Notes: a model not told the origin generated them from the sequence alone. Positions 21,050 through 32,802 are shown, counted from the stretch's first letter. The stretch is 64,000 nucleotides of DNA from Cristatella mucedo (GCA_009760855.2 WPIO01000011.1:1781001-1845000), one strand, 5' to 3'. Numbers and translations: made by a program.

Positions 21050-21228
21050 AGGCTCGTGTGGGCGTGTCGTCGCCATCGCGTGGTTCCGCCTCCCCCACTC
21101 CCGGCCGAAGTTCCGCCCGCCCGACGGGCGCGCTCCGCACCGGCACGTGATCTATCCTTGCCGCGCATTTCACTTGCCGCTTCCGCGTCGGCCTGTACGC
21201 GCACTATCCTTTCTCTATCTCTGTCTGC

Positions 21229-21288
<60 letters not shown>

Positions 21289-21299
21289 GTCTATCTCTG

Positions 21300-21332
<33 letters not shown>

Positions 21333-21574
21333 GTCTATCTCTCTCTCTCTCTCTCTCTCTCTGTCTATCTCTCTCTCTCTCTCTGTCTCTCTCTCTGTCT
21401 ATCTCTCTCTCTCTCTCTCTCTCTGTCTATCTCTGTCTATCTCTGTCTCTCTCTGTCTCTCTCTCTGTCTTTCTCTGTCTCTCTCTCTCTCTGTGTCTCT
21501 GTCTCTGTCTGTCTGTCTCTCTCTTCTCTGTCTCTGTCTCTGTCTCTCTGTCTCTGTCTCTGTCTCTGTCTCTG

Positions 21575-21605
<31 letters not shown>

Positions 21606-21617
21606 ATCTCTCTCTGA

Positions 21618-21705
<88 letters not shown>

Positions 21706-21970
21706 ATCTCTCTCTTCCCTCTCCCTCTCTCTCCTTTCTCTCTCTCTCTCTCTCTCATTTCTCTCTCACTCCTTGGCACATGCTCCGGAGCAGCGCAGAC
21801 GACGGCTACTACACGAGTACGTACACACGCCCGAGTTCGTCACCTGCATCGCCTGGGTATTCATAGAGCCGTCATCACTACCGCCGCGCGTTTGTGGGGG
21901 GCCAATTGCCAATCGTCGTTATTCTTTGTCGCGCCGCTGCTGCGTGCGCGAGCCCCTACACTCGCTCTAG
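21050..21970 (+). repeat. Dispersed repeat carrying a TC microsatellite, copy 2
   Basis: Shares both flanks with 6930-7405: GCGTCGGCCTGTACGC upstream; TCCGGAGC, ACGACGGCTACTACA, GTCACCTGC and CGAGCCCCTACA downstream. The internal tract has grown to about 555 bp here against about 80 bp in copy 1. Confidence 0.7.
21216..21773. repeat. (TC)n/(TCTG)n tract
   Basis: A nearly pure pyrimidine strand with TCTG and TCTA variants. Ser/Leu open frames of up to 300 codons here are simple sequence, not genes. Confidence 0.97.
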
Positions 21971-22059
21971 CTCATATTAACAAGGAATGTGACTAAGGAA
22001 GTAGGTAGCGTACACAACCTCTGATGCATGACGAGCGTCGGCTAAAATAAAAATAAAAC

Positions 22060-22258
22060 TTATTATATTTGTATAGCACCCTAAGAGAACTTCAAGTATG
22101 CCGCCGGGCTCGACCTCATGACCGCGGTCATAAAGCGCCTAGAGAGAGATTAAGTTCTCTGAGGGCGCTTTATCAAGTGATTATTATTATTATACGTTCA
22201 CCTTGAGCTTGGTTCAAGGCGAGCACCTTAACCACTGTGCCGAACCCGAGCGGCAAGG
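22060..22258 (-). mobile_element. SINE-2 (tRNA head, family B tail), interrupted by a family B tail piece
   Basis: On -, a tRNA-like head (TGGTTAAGGTGCTCGCC with GAGGTCGAGCCC downstream) leads to a tail GTTCTCTTAGGGTGCTATAC that matches the family B 3' end. A separate + oriented family B tail (AAAGCGCCTAGAGAGAGATT, AAGTTCTCTGAGGGCGC, (ATT)n at 22133-22195) splits it. Confidence 0.65.
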
Positions 22259-23165
22259 ACGTAAAGCCGCTAAGAATTATTAACGCATCAACGTAAACTG
22301 GCAACGTTTTATGGTGACTAAACGCCGTACTTGTGCGAGTAATTTTTCAGCTATTGCCCGCACTCATACGTACGCGTAAATGACCACCGACTTAGGAAGT
22401 AAAAACCATTAAGAGTCGATAAACATAATTTACACAGCGCATTTTTATGAAGAAATGCCAAAATGTGAAGCCATTCTACGTAAAATCCTTTTAGACCACG
22501 CGTACGAGCAGCCGCTACGTAAGAATAACACAAGTATCTCGCAGCCGTTAACAATAGCAACGAATGGAAGAGCTAGGCAATAGCAACGCAATAACAACAA
22601 ACGGCACTTGCAACAAACTTAAGGAGGCCTCCGCCCCGTGCGCACGCAGCCACATGCCACCAGGAATCCTGCCTGGAATGAATCATTCTCAATACGCTTC
22701 TAAAACTGCACGCTAAGCCTTGGATTGAGCGGACAAGCACTTTTCTTTGACGTGGTACACGAATTGCACATAATATTGAAGCTAAGTGCCGTTTGCAGCC
22801 CTTGGAGGCTTCGAAGTTAGTTGTCCTTCAAAGATGTCACTAGAAAATTGGAAATACTTACGAGAATCACTAGTGAAGCAATGCCTTTTGCAAATGGGCT
22901 ATTCTCATGACCATTTTCAGACGTCGGCAGACCGAGCAGCGGACAAACGTCGCGCGAGCGCTCCTCTTATGAGCGGCGGCGGCGGCGGCGGCGACGGCGG
23001 CGACGGCGGCGGCAGCAGCGCTCCTGCTTAGCAGACGCATTAGTGTCGGCTGCCGACTGACGAGGAGAGAGAGAGAGAGAGAGCATTTGCAGTTCGGCGT
23101 TGAAACTAGCCTCACTGTCGGGCTCCGGCCGTCGGCGCCGTCGGTGTATTTGGTCTCACTTTGTA
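22259..23165. other. Intergenic DNA
   Basis: No gene is recognisable. A short (GGC)n stretch lies near 22976-23014 and a small GA run near 23063. Confidence 0.4.
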
Positions 23166-23286
23166 TTGAGAGAGGGAAAGGTGAGAGGAGAAAGGAGAGA
23201 GAGAGAGGAGAGAAGAGAGAGGGAAGAGGAGAGAGAGAAAGAGAGTAGAGAGAGAGGAGAGAGAGAGAAAGAGTGGAGAGAGAGAA

Positions 23287-23332
<46 letters not shown>

Positions 23333-23447
23333 GAGAGAGAGAGAGAGAGAGAGAAGGAGAGATGAGAGAGGAGAGAGAGAAGAGAGAGAGAGAGAGGAGA
23401 GAGAGAGAGGAGAGAGATGTGGAGAGAGAGGAGGGAGAGCTAGAGAT

Positions 23448-23488
<41 letters not shown>

Positions 23489-23554
23489 GAGATAGAGAGA
23501 GAGAGGAGAGAAGTGAGGAGAGGAGAGAGACAGAGAGGGAGAGAGTGAGAGAAG

Positions 23555-23586
<32 letters not shown>

Positions 23587-23595
23587 AAGGAGAGA

Positions 23596-23667
<72 letters not shown>

Positions 23668-23751
23668 TAGAGCGAAAAGAGAGGGAGGAGAGACACGAGA
23701 AAGAGAGAGAGGAGAGAGAAAGAGAGAGGAGAAGAAGACAAAAGAGGAGAT

Positions 23752-23847
<96 letters not shown>
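23166..23847. repeat. GA polypurine tract, about 0.68 kb
   Basis: The + strand is almost wholly A and G (mostly GA and GGA units, rare C and T) for nearly 700 bp. Confidence 0.97.
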
Positions 23848-25540
23848 CTCGGGACTGTGGAGATCTTAAAGTTTCTCGTTTGGCGTCCAGTGGAAAGCGG
23901 CTATTCGCGTGCGAGCTACTGCTGCCGCCTACGTGCATATCTATATTACACCAGTCACTAAAAAAAAATGTAGCCGCCATCCTTCCATTGGCAGTTTTTT
24001 GCGTCAATAGACTCCTGCATTATGAACTCTAGCAGTCCCGCAGACAGGTCTCTCTACGCGCAACGTGTCTATGAAGGCGTCAACCGTGTGGTTTTTTTAA
24101 GGTGTTCCTGATTGGTTGGCTGGCTGCCGCCTTAGACGCCGCCGATATAGCGCCTAGAAGTAGACTGCCCGGCAAATTTCTCGACTCTTTAAATTCCCGT
24201 CAGCCACCGGTCCCAACCCCGTCACCACTAAAGCGCAGACGAATCACGAACCTCGAGCTCCTGGCATTCGCGACTCCAAACGGTCGCAAGTGGGGACGCC
24301 GCTGCAGACTCGTAAGGAGCGACGCGAGACTCTCGTTTTTTTCTCTCGCCCTCTCGTCTGCAGCTCGGCGGCGCGCGCGCGTAGCGACGCTCGGCGTTGG
24401 GCGCCGGGATTGGTGTCGTTACATTAAATGCCCTTCTCACGCGTCAGATACGCCGCATTGGCTACGATCGAATTGCAGGCGCCCATCGATTTTAGATGCG
24501 GCGCCGATTACTGCTCTCTCCTTCGTTCGTCCGAGCTACGACGACAGCTCCTCCTGCAGCTGCGATAGCCGGCCGCCGCCTGTACAAATCTGGCGTCAAT
24601 TAGCTTCCGTATTTAGCGAGTTGCTAGCGCGCTCTATCGATAGAGCGAAGCGGGTCGCTCGTCCAAAGCCCGACAGTCTCCTCCGGATCTCGGACCGACG
24701 GCTAGTTGCGAGCGGTAGTAGCCGGCTGCGCGACCTCGTTCACTATTTACGACCCTAAACAATGCCACCGTTCGGTATCTACTGTCTGGTGGCATTTCTT
24801 TGGGGCAACGAGAGGCGTGACGCGCAAATAGCAGCGCTACGCCTCTCGTCCGGCGGGCTTTCCTGGCCGCTTGCGGCCGGCTTTATCGGGCCTTTTTAAG
24901 CATTCGTTCGAATTGGCACTGGCGTTGGAGTTCACGAATTTCAGGCTGACGACGTAAGATATTTAGGCGTTCGTAAGATTTTCGTGAGCTGCCTCGGAAA
25001 AGCATCCACATTCAAAGAAAAGCCAATCGTTGGCCGTCGGAGTTACGAGCCTCGGATTTCATGAGACTGTTAGCCACGGATGTTGCATTTAAACTCGAAA
25101 TTCCGAAGTCATTAACTTGACATGAGTGCATTAATGAGTTTAATCCGAAGTTCCAACTCTTAGCTAGAGTTATAATGCCGCCAAAAGTTACAGTTTTTGT
25201 TAAAGTTAACGTTGTGCTTTTATCAAAAGAAAACGAGACACGTCGCGCTTGCGTGCCGCGAGCTTGCATCCAGCGCTCATCCCGACGAGCGGCGCCCGAA
25301 TCGAGTGGCTACAGATGCTCTATAGCCAAAGCGATTCTCTCACACTAGGCAGAGTAGGTACACCGTAATAACAACGTGATTTTTAAGGACTGAAAATTTA
25401 GGTGGAGGATGGAGAGAGATATAGAAGTGAATGAGGAAACATTAGGTGGATCGATTAGGCGGATCGTGAGAGGTAGATGGCGTGAGAGAGGGGAGTGAAG
25501 GAGAAGAGAGAGCGAGAACAATTTTAGGAGGAGATAGGAG
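23848..25540. other. Intergenic DNA with small hairpins
   Basis: No gene is called. It holds an 18-bp palindrome CGCTCTATCGATAGAGCG (24630-24647) and two adjacent hairpins: AATGCCACC / GGTGGCATT (24761-24796) and CGAGAGGCGT / ACGCCTCTCG (24809-24848). The + frame 24102-24758 is open for 218 codons in GC-rich DNA but shows no domain. Confidence 0.4.
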
Positions 25541-25551
25541 GTGAGATACAC

Positions 25552-25587
<36 letters not shown>

Positions 25588-25606
25588 CCGTGTATCTCAC
25601 CGTGTA

Positions 25607-25696
<90 letters not shown>
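25541..25696. repeat. (TA)n hairpin followed by (CA)n and (TA)n
   Basis: GTGAGATACACGGG and its exact reverse complement (25541-25554 and 25587-25600) flank a TA run. CA and TA microsatellites follow to 25696. Confidence 0.95.
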
Positions 25697-25699
<3 letters not shown>

Positions 25700-25906
25700 T
25701 CAAAGCGAGAAAGTCTGCCACGCCGCAAGATGGCGCACTGGGGTCGCGTAGCAAGATGGCGAAATTCCGTCAAGCGGCAAGGTAGCTCTGCGTTGTCTTC
25801 CGGGACAAAACTATTATTACTCAGTGAACTAAGTTCGCAGGCAGTGAGCTGCTCATATATTTATATATATCTACTACACATATATCTACACACACATATC
25901 TACATA

Positions 25907-25909
<3 letters not shown>

Positions 25910-25994
<85 letters not shown>

Positions 25995-25995
25995 T

Positions 25996-26036
<41 letters not shown>

Positions 26037-26054
26037 ACACACATATTATACACA

Positions 26055-26128
<74 letters not shown>

Positions 26129-26130
26129 CA
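25910..26130. repeat. (CA)n/(TA)n microsatellite
   Basis: Around 200 bp of CA repeats broken by ATTATA or ATACAC, ending in TA. Confidence 0.97.
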
Positions 26131-26249
26131 TATGTACATATATTTATAGATAGACTGTATAGATAAATGGGCAGATGGAGAAAGAGAAAGAGGAAGAAGA
26201 CAGGGAGAGGATAAAGAAAGAGCAACACAGAGGTAGGTGGAAAGACGGT

Positions 26250-27497
26250 CGCGTTGCAGCGGCGAGGTCAGAGGTCGATTAAGCAATCTAACCGAGACAC
26301 GAAGCGGCGCTATCGCGACGAGAGCAGACGCCCTGTCTCGATGATGAAAAGCGACGCGCCTTCCGAGTACGCTGAGGGCGGAGCGGTCGACCCGGTCGAT
26401 GAGGTCGCGACGCGGTCGCCGGACAGGTGCCGGCTGCTGCCGCCGCCATTCTCGCGCACTGCAGTCGCTCGCGGAGCGAGGCGCGGGCGTCGGCGGCGGC
26501 GGCTCGTCTCCTGTGAGAGAGCCGCCGCCGCCGCGCTCCCTTGAGATGCGACCTCCTTTGTCGGGCGGAGCATTAGCGGCCCGCGCGATTTAGAGCAAGC
26601 TCGAGGCGCGGGAGCTTTCGTTTGTTTGCCCTCCTGAATTTGTAGGCGGCGGCGGCGGCCCATCAATTGATCGCCGCCAGGCGACGCTGAGTAACGCGCT
26701 GAGCTCCCGGCTCCGCTGGCTCCGCTGCGCTGTTGACGAAACTCCCGAAAAAGCTGCAAAAGGAGCCGTGCGAGCGAGCGCACGCGGCGCTCGCCGTCCG
26801 CGCACCGGAAGCCGGCGGCGGCGGCTGCGGACCTCCCACAGCCGCTCGCGTAGCTGGGCGCTGCAGCGCCGCGCACCTTAAGCTTTAAGCCAGGTGCTGG
26901 CCCTGACCGACAACGAAAGAGCAAGCGCGGCTCTGCGCTTCTGCTTCGGCACGCGAGGTGCCCGGGCGCGCCGACCGCAGCCGCTTCGCGAGGCCTACCT
27001 AGTGCGTTGCGGCGGCAGCGCGAGAGCGGCGGCGGCGACGCCGGACGTGCGCCGCTAGCTTGCGCGCGCTGCCGCTGCGAGCCGGACGCTGACCGACGCT
27101 CGGCATAGCCGCCGACGCGTCCGACTTCGTCCGCTGAGGCGACGGGCGACAGGCGGCGGAGCACTCGCAGCCTTCGGCCGCCGCCGCCAGCGAGCCCGAC
27201 TCGTGAAAGGCAGCCGCCGGGCGACGCCTCCGCCTTCGCCGCCGCAGCAGCGCGAACTCGCTTATCGGCCGCCTTTATTGCTGGGCGTCGCGGCGGCACA
27301 AATTCAATAAGTCCAGTCGTCTCTCGGAGCGCGGCATACAGGCCGACGACGGAGCTGTCGACGCACCGAGCCGTCGCCGCCGCCGCCGTCGACGTCGGCT
27401 TTGACTGGGCCGATCGCTCCGACGGGTCGCAGGCAGCGAGAGCAGCGAGAGCAGCGAGAGAGAGAGAGAGAGAGAGAGCGCCGCCGTCGGAGCGAAG
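26250..27497 (+). promoter_or_regulatory. CpG-island-like block before the 27498 exon
   Basis: Very GC/CpG-rich with GCC repeats; a short GA run (27456-27478) lies just before the candidate start codon. A 456-codon frame is open on - over the same interval, but its content (Ala, Arg, Ser, Gly) looks like a composition effect. Confidence 0.45.
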
Positions 27498-27584
27498 ATG
27501 TCGGGACAAGTGGGTCGAAATCCGTGGCACTTCTCGGAGGAGTTTGTCATCGATCTGCTGACTCTCAAGGGCAGCGGCAGCGAG
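27498..27584 (+). CDS. Unassigned candidate first coding exon (29 codons)
   Basis: ATG in the context GAAGATGT starts a short open segment reading MSGQVGRNPWHFSEEFV, then IDLLTLKGSGSE, which stops at a GAG|GTGAGG donor in phase 0. It sits at the 3' side of a CpG-rich block, as first exons often do, and its residue mix is unlike the Ala/Arg-rich noise around it. I do not recognise the protein. It could open an unknown gene. It could also be an alternative first exon of the DPP-like gene, whose transmembrane exon accepts phase 0. No second exon can be assigned with confidence. Confidence 0.45.
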
Positions 27585-28069
27585 GTGAGGCGCGCGGCGA
27601 CAATCGCGGTCCGCTCGCCCGCCCGCTCCGCCGCCCGATTTTACGCCTGCGCCTCCTCGCGATTTCCCGACGAAGCTCAACTGAGTCGCGAGTAATTGGC
27701 AGACGCTGCTCGCGACCGAGAGCGACCTCTCGCTCGCGCTCCGTCGGCAAGGGGCGCGCCGCCCGGGTATTCGCCGAATCCTTCAGTGCTTGCGCAAGAC
27801 GCCGGTGCGGCGGCGGCTCGCGCTGACGGCAGCCGCCGGTAGTACGAGCGCGCCGCAGCGGCTCCTGAACTGGCGAGTCCTTCGCTGCAAACAGCGCGGG
27901 TATGTAACGGTTGCTGGTCCGTGCAGATGCGTGACAGCTACTGATAGAGCTGGCGCCCCCCAAGTTACAGTCATGAATGCTGCGGCGATGTACACAGCTA
28001 CCTGTAAAACAACGGCAACAGATACTACAGTAACCGGGCGGGTGCAAATACTAGCTCGCACGCTTCATT

Positions 28070-28670
28070 GTCAGAGAGAGACAGAGACAGAGACAGAGAC
28101 AGACAGAGACAGAGACAGAGACAGAGACAGAGACAGAGACAGAGACAGAGACAGAGACAGAGACAGAGACAGAGACAGAGACAGAGACAGAGACAGAGAC
28201 AGAGACAGAGACAGAGACAGAGACAGAGACAGAGACAGAGACAGAGACAGAGAGACAGAGACAGAGACAGAGACAGAGACAGAGACAGAGACAGAGACAG
28301 AGACAGAGACAGAGACAGAGACAGAGACAGAGACAGAGACAGAGACAGAGACAGAGACAGAGAGACAGAGACAGAGACAGAGACAGAGACAGAGACAGAG
28401 ACAGAGACAGAGACAGAGACATAGAGACAGACATAGAGACAGAGACAGAGACAGAGACAGAGACAGAGACAGAGACAGAGAAAGAGACAGAGACAGAGAC
28501 AGAGACAGAGACAGAGACATAGAGACAGAGACAGAGACACAGATAGACAGAAACAGAAACAGATACAGAGACAGAAAGAGAGAGAGACACAGAGACAGAG
28601 ACAGAGACAGAGGCAGAGAAAGAGAGACATCGCGCTCCGTCGTCAGAGACAGAGTGGGAGACGGAGACAG
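28070..28670. repeat. (AGACAG)n hexamer array
   Basis: About 0.55 kb of AGACAG units with AGAG slips that change register. Arg/Asp, Glu/Thr and Gln/Arg dipeptide open frames are by-products. Confidence 0.98.
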
Positions 28671-28763
28671 ATATAGAGAGAGGAGAGTGAGTGGGTGAGG
28701 AGAGTGAGAGATAGTAAGAAGGGAGAGAAAGGCACATACTAGAGCGTGGGTGAGAAGAGATTC

Positions 28764-28795
<32 letters not shown>

Positions 28796-30420
28796 TAGAG
28801 GGAAAGAGAAGAGAGGCAGAGAAAGAGGAAGGAGAGAGAGAAGGACAGAGTGAGGAGAAGGGCGATGGGAGGATATGGCGTGTGATTGTTAGAAGCCGGA
28901 AACTCCCGTCGGTTCTCGGTTTTTCAAGAGCACGGCAGCTGCGGGTGGCGGCGGACTGAATCGCGTGACGGACGGCGCGGGAAGCTTCTCGGCTTTTCGA
29001 ACGCTCGGGAGCTCCGTTCGAAACGCTCGCGAATGCGGTAGGCGAATGCGGAATGCCACGGGAAAGGACGCAGTAAAAAGAAAACAAACTCGCGCGAGCA
29101 GCACACATTTAAGTACAGACAAGGTTACATGTAGATCGCATAAATTGCGTAGCTGCATTGCTACAGCAGAACGAGAATGTGTAATAAACGAGCCAGGTAA
29201 TCGACTCGAGCCGACGACGCAAATCGACCGTGCGACGCGCGACCTTCACCCGACGACTGAGACGAGTTCAGTCGCCGGAGTCGGATTGGCGAAGCCGTTC
29301 CAGAGCGGCTTCGACCCGTCGAAAAGATTCCGACGCTCCTTCCCATCTTCTTCTCCATCCGCATCCGCATCCGGTCTCGCGAGCGGGCGTGGAGGGGCAG
29401 CCGTTAGCTGCCGCGTCCACCGTTTCCTCGATACGATGCATTGGAATCGGCGCGTCGGAACGAGGTCGCCTCGACGCCGCTCGCGCGCGCGCGCGCGTCT
29501 CAGCAAGCGCACTCGGCGCCGCCGCCGTCGAGAATGTGTCGCCAGCTCGCTTCCGGTGAGGCGAGGGCCGAGCGGCGGCGGCAGGGGCGGGGGCGGCGAG
29601 CGGGCGGTGGGGGGGGGGGCGGCGCGGCGGCGGGCAGGGGGGCGGCGCGGCGGCGGCGCGGCGGGAAAAGACCGACCATCTGGCAGCAGCGGCGGCAGAG
29701 GCAGCAGCGAGTTATCCGCGCCGGGTTGGAATCATCGCCCCAGCGTCGCGCCTCGACGTCGCAGCCGAGGCGCGGCGCTGGGGCGACTTGTCGATTCGCA
29801 GGAGAAGCGGTCGGCACAGCCTCGGCACAGCCTCGATCGACGGTCGGAGCTCCGCGCCGCCGCCGCCGCCGCGCGCTTCTTCCGCGCTACGTTTGAGAGC
29901 GAAGAGGGGGAGAGAATTCGGAAGAGACTCACTCGAGGAGAAGCTCGCGCTCAGATTCGCCCGCGTCGCTGCTGCGCGTCGTGGCAGCGACGCCACTGTT
30001 TGCTAATAAATGTCCTCTCCTCGCGGCCCCGGGAAGGTGGCGGCCTCGCTCTGGAGCCCGAATGTGACGCGATTCCGGATAGAATTCCGTGACGCAATTC
30101 CGGATAGACGAGCGCAATGGAGCGAGTGCAATCGTGTCGGCATTTGCGGCAGCCATTCTCGCCTGGCTCCGGCAAGAGTAGCCGCAGCCGACGACGACGA
30201 CCGGTCGCGGGACGCCGCCGTGCACGCCCTGCCCGACCGACGCCGAGCCCAACCGACGACGACGGCAGGTCGCGGCACGCCGTGCACTCGCCTGCCCCGA
30301 GCACGCGCGCGCAGCAGTTGGCGCGCGCGCGTTCGTCCACAGCGACCGCCGAGCACTTTCGTCGGCTAACTATAGCGGCTCGCAGACGAGCGAACTAGAG
30401 GTGATAATTAGATCACAGCG
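28671..30420. other. GC-rich block with GA repeats and G-runs
   Basis: GA-rich to about 28860, then CpG-rich DNA to about 30400. A dense G-run cluster lies at 29570-29665. A 375-codon + frame (28965-30092) is dominated by Arg, Gly, Ser and Ala with no domain. It may be regulatory DNA of a flanking gene. Confidence 0.4.
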
Positions 30421-30702
30421 GCGCTGCTGGCACGAGCGAGCGTGGTGCCCGTATACAGACTTCTATGGTAAACCGTTCAGCGGCTAACTGAAGGAGTAGC
30501 GTCCAAACAGGAAGCTGGCAAAGGAGGATATACGCCATAATCGTCGCCGAAGTTCTCAAAAAAAGACGGCTTCGCGGCTTAGGAAATTGGAACGTGAGCT
30601 CCTGATAGAGGACCCAACTGCTTGAATAATTTGCTGCTGCCATTCTGCAGGTAAAAAATTCCGAAACTTGTCCAAGTCCCTCTCTTTCCCAACCGTCTGC
30701 AG
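30421..30702. other. Intergenic DNA
   Basis: Nothing recognisable. Confidence 0.4.
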
Positions 30703-31545
30703 GTAATATTAATAATAGTGATGCACTTGGTAAAGCTCCCTCGGAGAACTCAATCGCTTTCTAGGCGCTTTACATTTTCTGCAAAGGGAACCGCGATTGA
30801 ATGGTGAGCAATATCGTGCTTGATAAACAACATGAATAACATGGTTAGGGGTGACATGCACAGGGTCAGCATGCAAGTGTGGTTAGTGGCAGCATGCACA
30901 GTGTCAGCACACATGAGCACACGAAGGACGAATCACAGGGACCCACTAAATGCTGTCCTAAATAGGTGTGTTTTTAAGTTCTTTTTAAATGTGGTCAAGT
31001 CAGGGGACGTTCTGACGCGTCGGAAGGGAGTTCCAGGCTTTGGGAGCATATGAACTAAATACACGGTCTCCAAAGGATTTGAGGTTTGTACGAGGTAGTG
31101 GTAAACTATTGGATTCCGAAAAGCATGTGGTACGATGCTTGGCCTTGTGGGGGAGTAGATCTGACAGATAGGCTGGAGCCAAAGAATAAAGTGACCTAAA
31201 AGTGAGCGACAAAACCTTGAAGTCGATCCGTTGCTTGACTGGGAGCCAGTGCAGGTCAGCGAGAAGTGGCGTGATGTGGCAACTGTGACGCCCACGACAA
31301 ACAAGCCTAGCTGCTGAGTTTTGCACCGGCTGTAATCGCCTGATTGCACATGCTGGTAGGCCAGCAAGCAGTGAGTTACAGAAGTCAAGACGGTATGTCA
31401 CAAATTCATGGACCAACTTAGACGTGGTATTCTTATCTAAACAAGCCCGAATTTTAGCAATGTTATGAAGCTGAAAGTAGTCAGACTTGATTGTGGAGCA
31501 GATGTGGTCGTCTAACGAGAGGTCACTTTGGAACATGACACCTAG
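30703..31545 (-). mobile_element. Family B retrotransposon, 3' portion
   Basis: On -, a frame at 31000-31536 encodes the C-terminal part of the RT protein (SLDDHICSTIK, LDFCNSLLAGLPACAIRRLQ, LHWLPVKQRIDFKVL, SYAPKAWNSLP). The 3' untranslated region with the stem-loop tail follows, down to an (ATT)n end near 30703. It is truncated at 5' and has no RT catalytic motifs. Known relatives are CR1/L2-type LINEs. Confidence 0.85.
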
Positions 31546-32130
31546 ATTTCGAGCTGATTAGAGGTACCAACTCTCTCTTCCAGTAAAATTGCAAAACTTC
31601 AGGCCTGCTTAAGCAGGGATACCAAAGCCAAGTTGGTTCCTGCCTTTTTGTCATTCCGTCTCGACTTACGTAACACACTGCTTGCTGGTCAACCGGCCTG
31701 TGCAATAAGGTACTTTTAGTTGGTGCAAAACTATGCCACCTTAGGTGAAAAAACGATTACCAAGCATGCCACAACCACTTATGCTGGTTTAGCGTTTGCG
31801 TCTCAGTCGCTCCATTGCACCACTTCTCGCCGACCTGCACTGGCTCCTCATTAAGCTTTGCATCGACTTCAAGGTTTAGGGTCACCACTCACTTTTAGTT
31901 CCTGCCATCCTCTTTGGCTGTAGTCTGCCTATCAGAACTACTCTACACACCTGGCTAAGCATCGTACCACCTGCTGTACCTCGAACTGCCATCAAATCCT
32001 TTGGAGACCGTACCTGTAAATCGCATGCTCCCAAAGCCTGGAACTCACCCCGACTTACGTCATGACATCCCGGTCGTGAGAAAGTTTGACCACCTACGGA
32101 TGCTGTCGGCGCCGACCAAAGCATAACATC
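31546..32130 (+). pseudogene. Family B ORF remnant, opposite orientation
   Basis: The + strand carries decayed, frameshifted pieces of the same region (CACTTCTCGCCGACCTGCAC, TGGCTCC; ATCAAATCCTTTGGAGACCG; ATGCTCCCAAAGCCTGGAAC). Confidence 0.7.
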
Positions 32131-32194
32131 ATCTTGCTTGGCACACGAGCCCCTGTGCTGATGCTGTTCTTGGGTTTTGTAAGCAAAACAAAAC

Positions 32195-32278
32195 TATAAT
32201 AATAATAACAACACAACTCAATCTCTTTCTAGGCGCTCTACATTTGCTGCAAAGGAAACACGATCTATGATTGAGCAG
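32195..32278 (-). mobile_element. Family B tail
   Basis: An AATAATAATAAC start, then CTCAATCTCTTTCTAGGCGC and TACATTTGCTGCAAAGG: the reverse complement of the family B tail. Confidence 0.8.
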
Positions 32279-32370
32279 TTGGCTGGGAGACTTTGGCAAA
32301 CGATTCCCGGAGCTCGTGATGCCAGGGCAGTCCGGGCATCGGAAGCCAGTTCGAGCGACAATACGCAATC

Positions 32371-32477
32371 GTTGCAGCGGCAAGCAGCGGCAAGCAGCAG
32401 CAAGCAGCAGCAAGCAGCAGCAAGCAGCAGCAAGCAGCAGCAAGCAGCAGCAAGCAGCAGCAAGCAGCAGCAAGCAG
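32371..32477. repeat. (CAGCAGCAA)n-type tandem repeat
   Basis: About ten CAGCAGCAA/CAAGCAGCAG units. It runs directly into a 48-bp perfect palindrome. Confidence 0.95.
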
Positions 32478-32525
32478 CAGCAGCCCGACTGCCGGCCGGC
32501 CGGCCGGCCGGCAGTCGGGCTGCTG
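32478..32525. repeat. 48-bp perfect palindrome with CCGG core
   Basis: CAGCAGCCCGACT, then GCCGG units and the exact reverse complement; no spacer. Confidence 0.96.
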
Positions 32526-32589
32526 GTCTTGCGGTTTTCAGGCTGCTTCAGCCTCCTGCCTCGCTTCAGCTCGCAGCCCCTAAAATAGA

Positions 32590-32802
32590 GATCAGAGCCA
32601 ATTAAATAACCATTGCTTCCAGCCGACTTCTCGGGCACAAATTGGCCTTCTCGGCTTCCCGCAGCAGCAGCAGCAAAGCGCTCTGCCCTCAATGCTGCCG
32701 GCTTTCCTTCCCGCAGCAGCAGAGCGACGCCACGCCGCCGCCACGCAGCTCTTTGGTTCGCACGGCGGGGCAGGGAGAGATAGGCAGGAGTCTGCCTCAG
32801 CT
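32590..32802 (+). promoter_or_regulatory. GC-rich putative promoter/5' UTR of the DPP-like gene
   Basis: GC-rich DNA rich in GCAGCAGC lies directly before the putative first exon. No TATA box is evident. Confidence 0.4.

Noticed and set aside
26310-27680. 456-codon frame on - across the CpG-rich block
   Set aside because: Residues are nearly all Ala, Arg, Ser and Gly as expected of GC-rich DNA; there is no domain, and it overlaps the better-supported + exon at 27498.
28068-28698. Several frames of 100-345 codons made of Arg-Asp, Gln-Arg, Glu-Thr or Ser-Leu dipeptides
   Set aside because: They are translations of the AGACAG/GA microsatellite; all frames of both strands are open and no unique sequence is encoded.
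28965-30092. 375-codon frame on +
   Set aside because: Arg/Gly/Ser/Ala-rich with no family match and no splice support; GC composition is enough to explain it.
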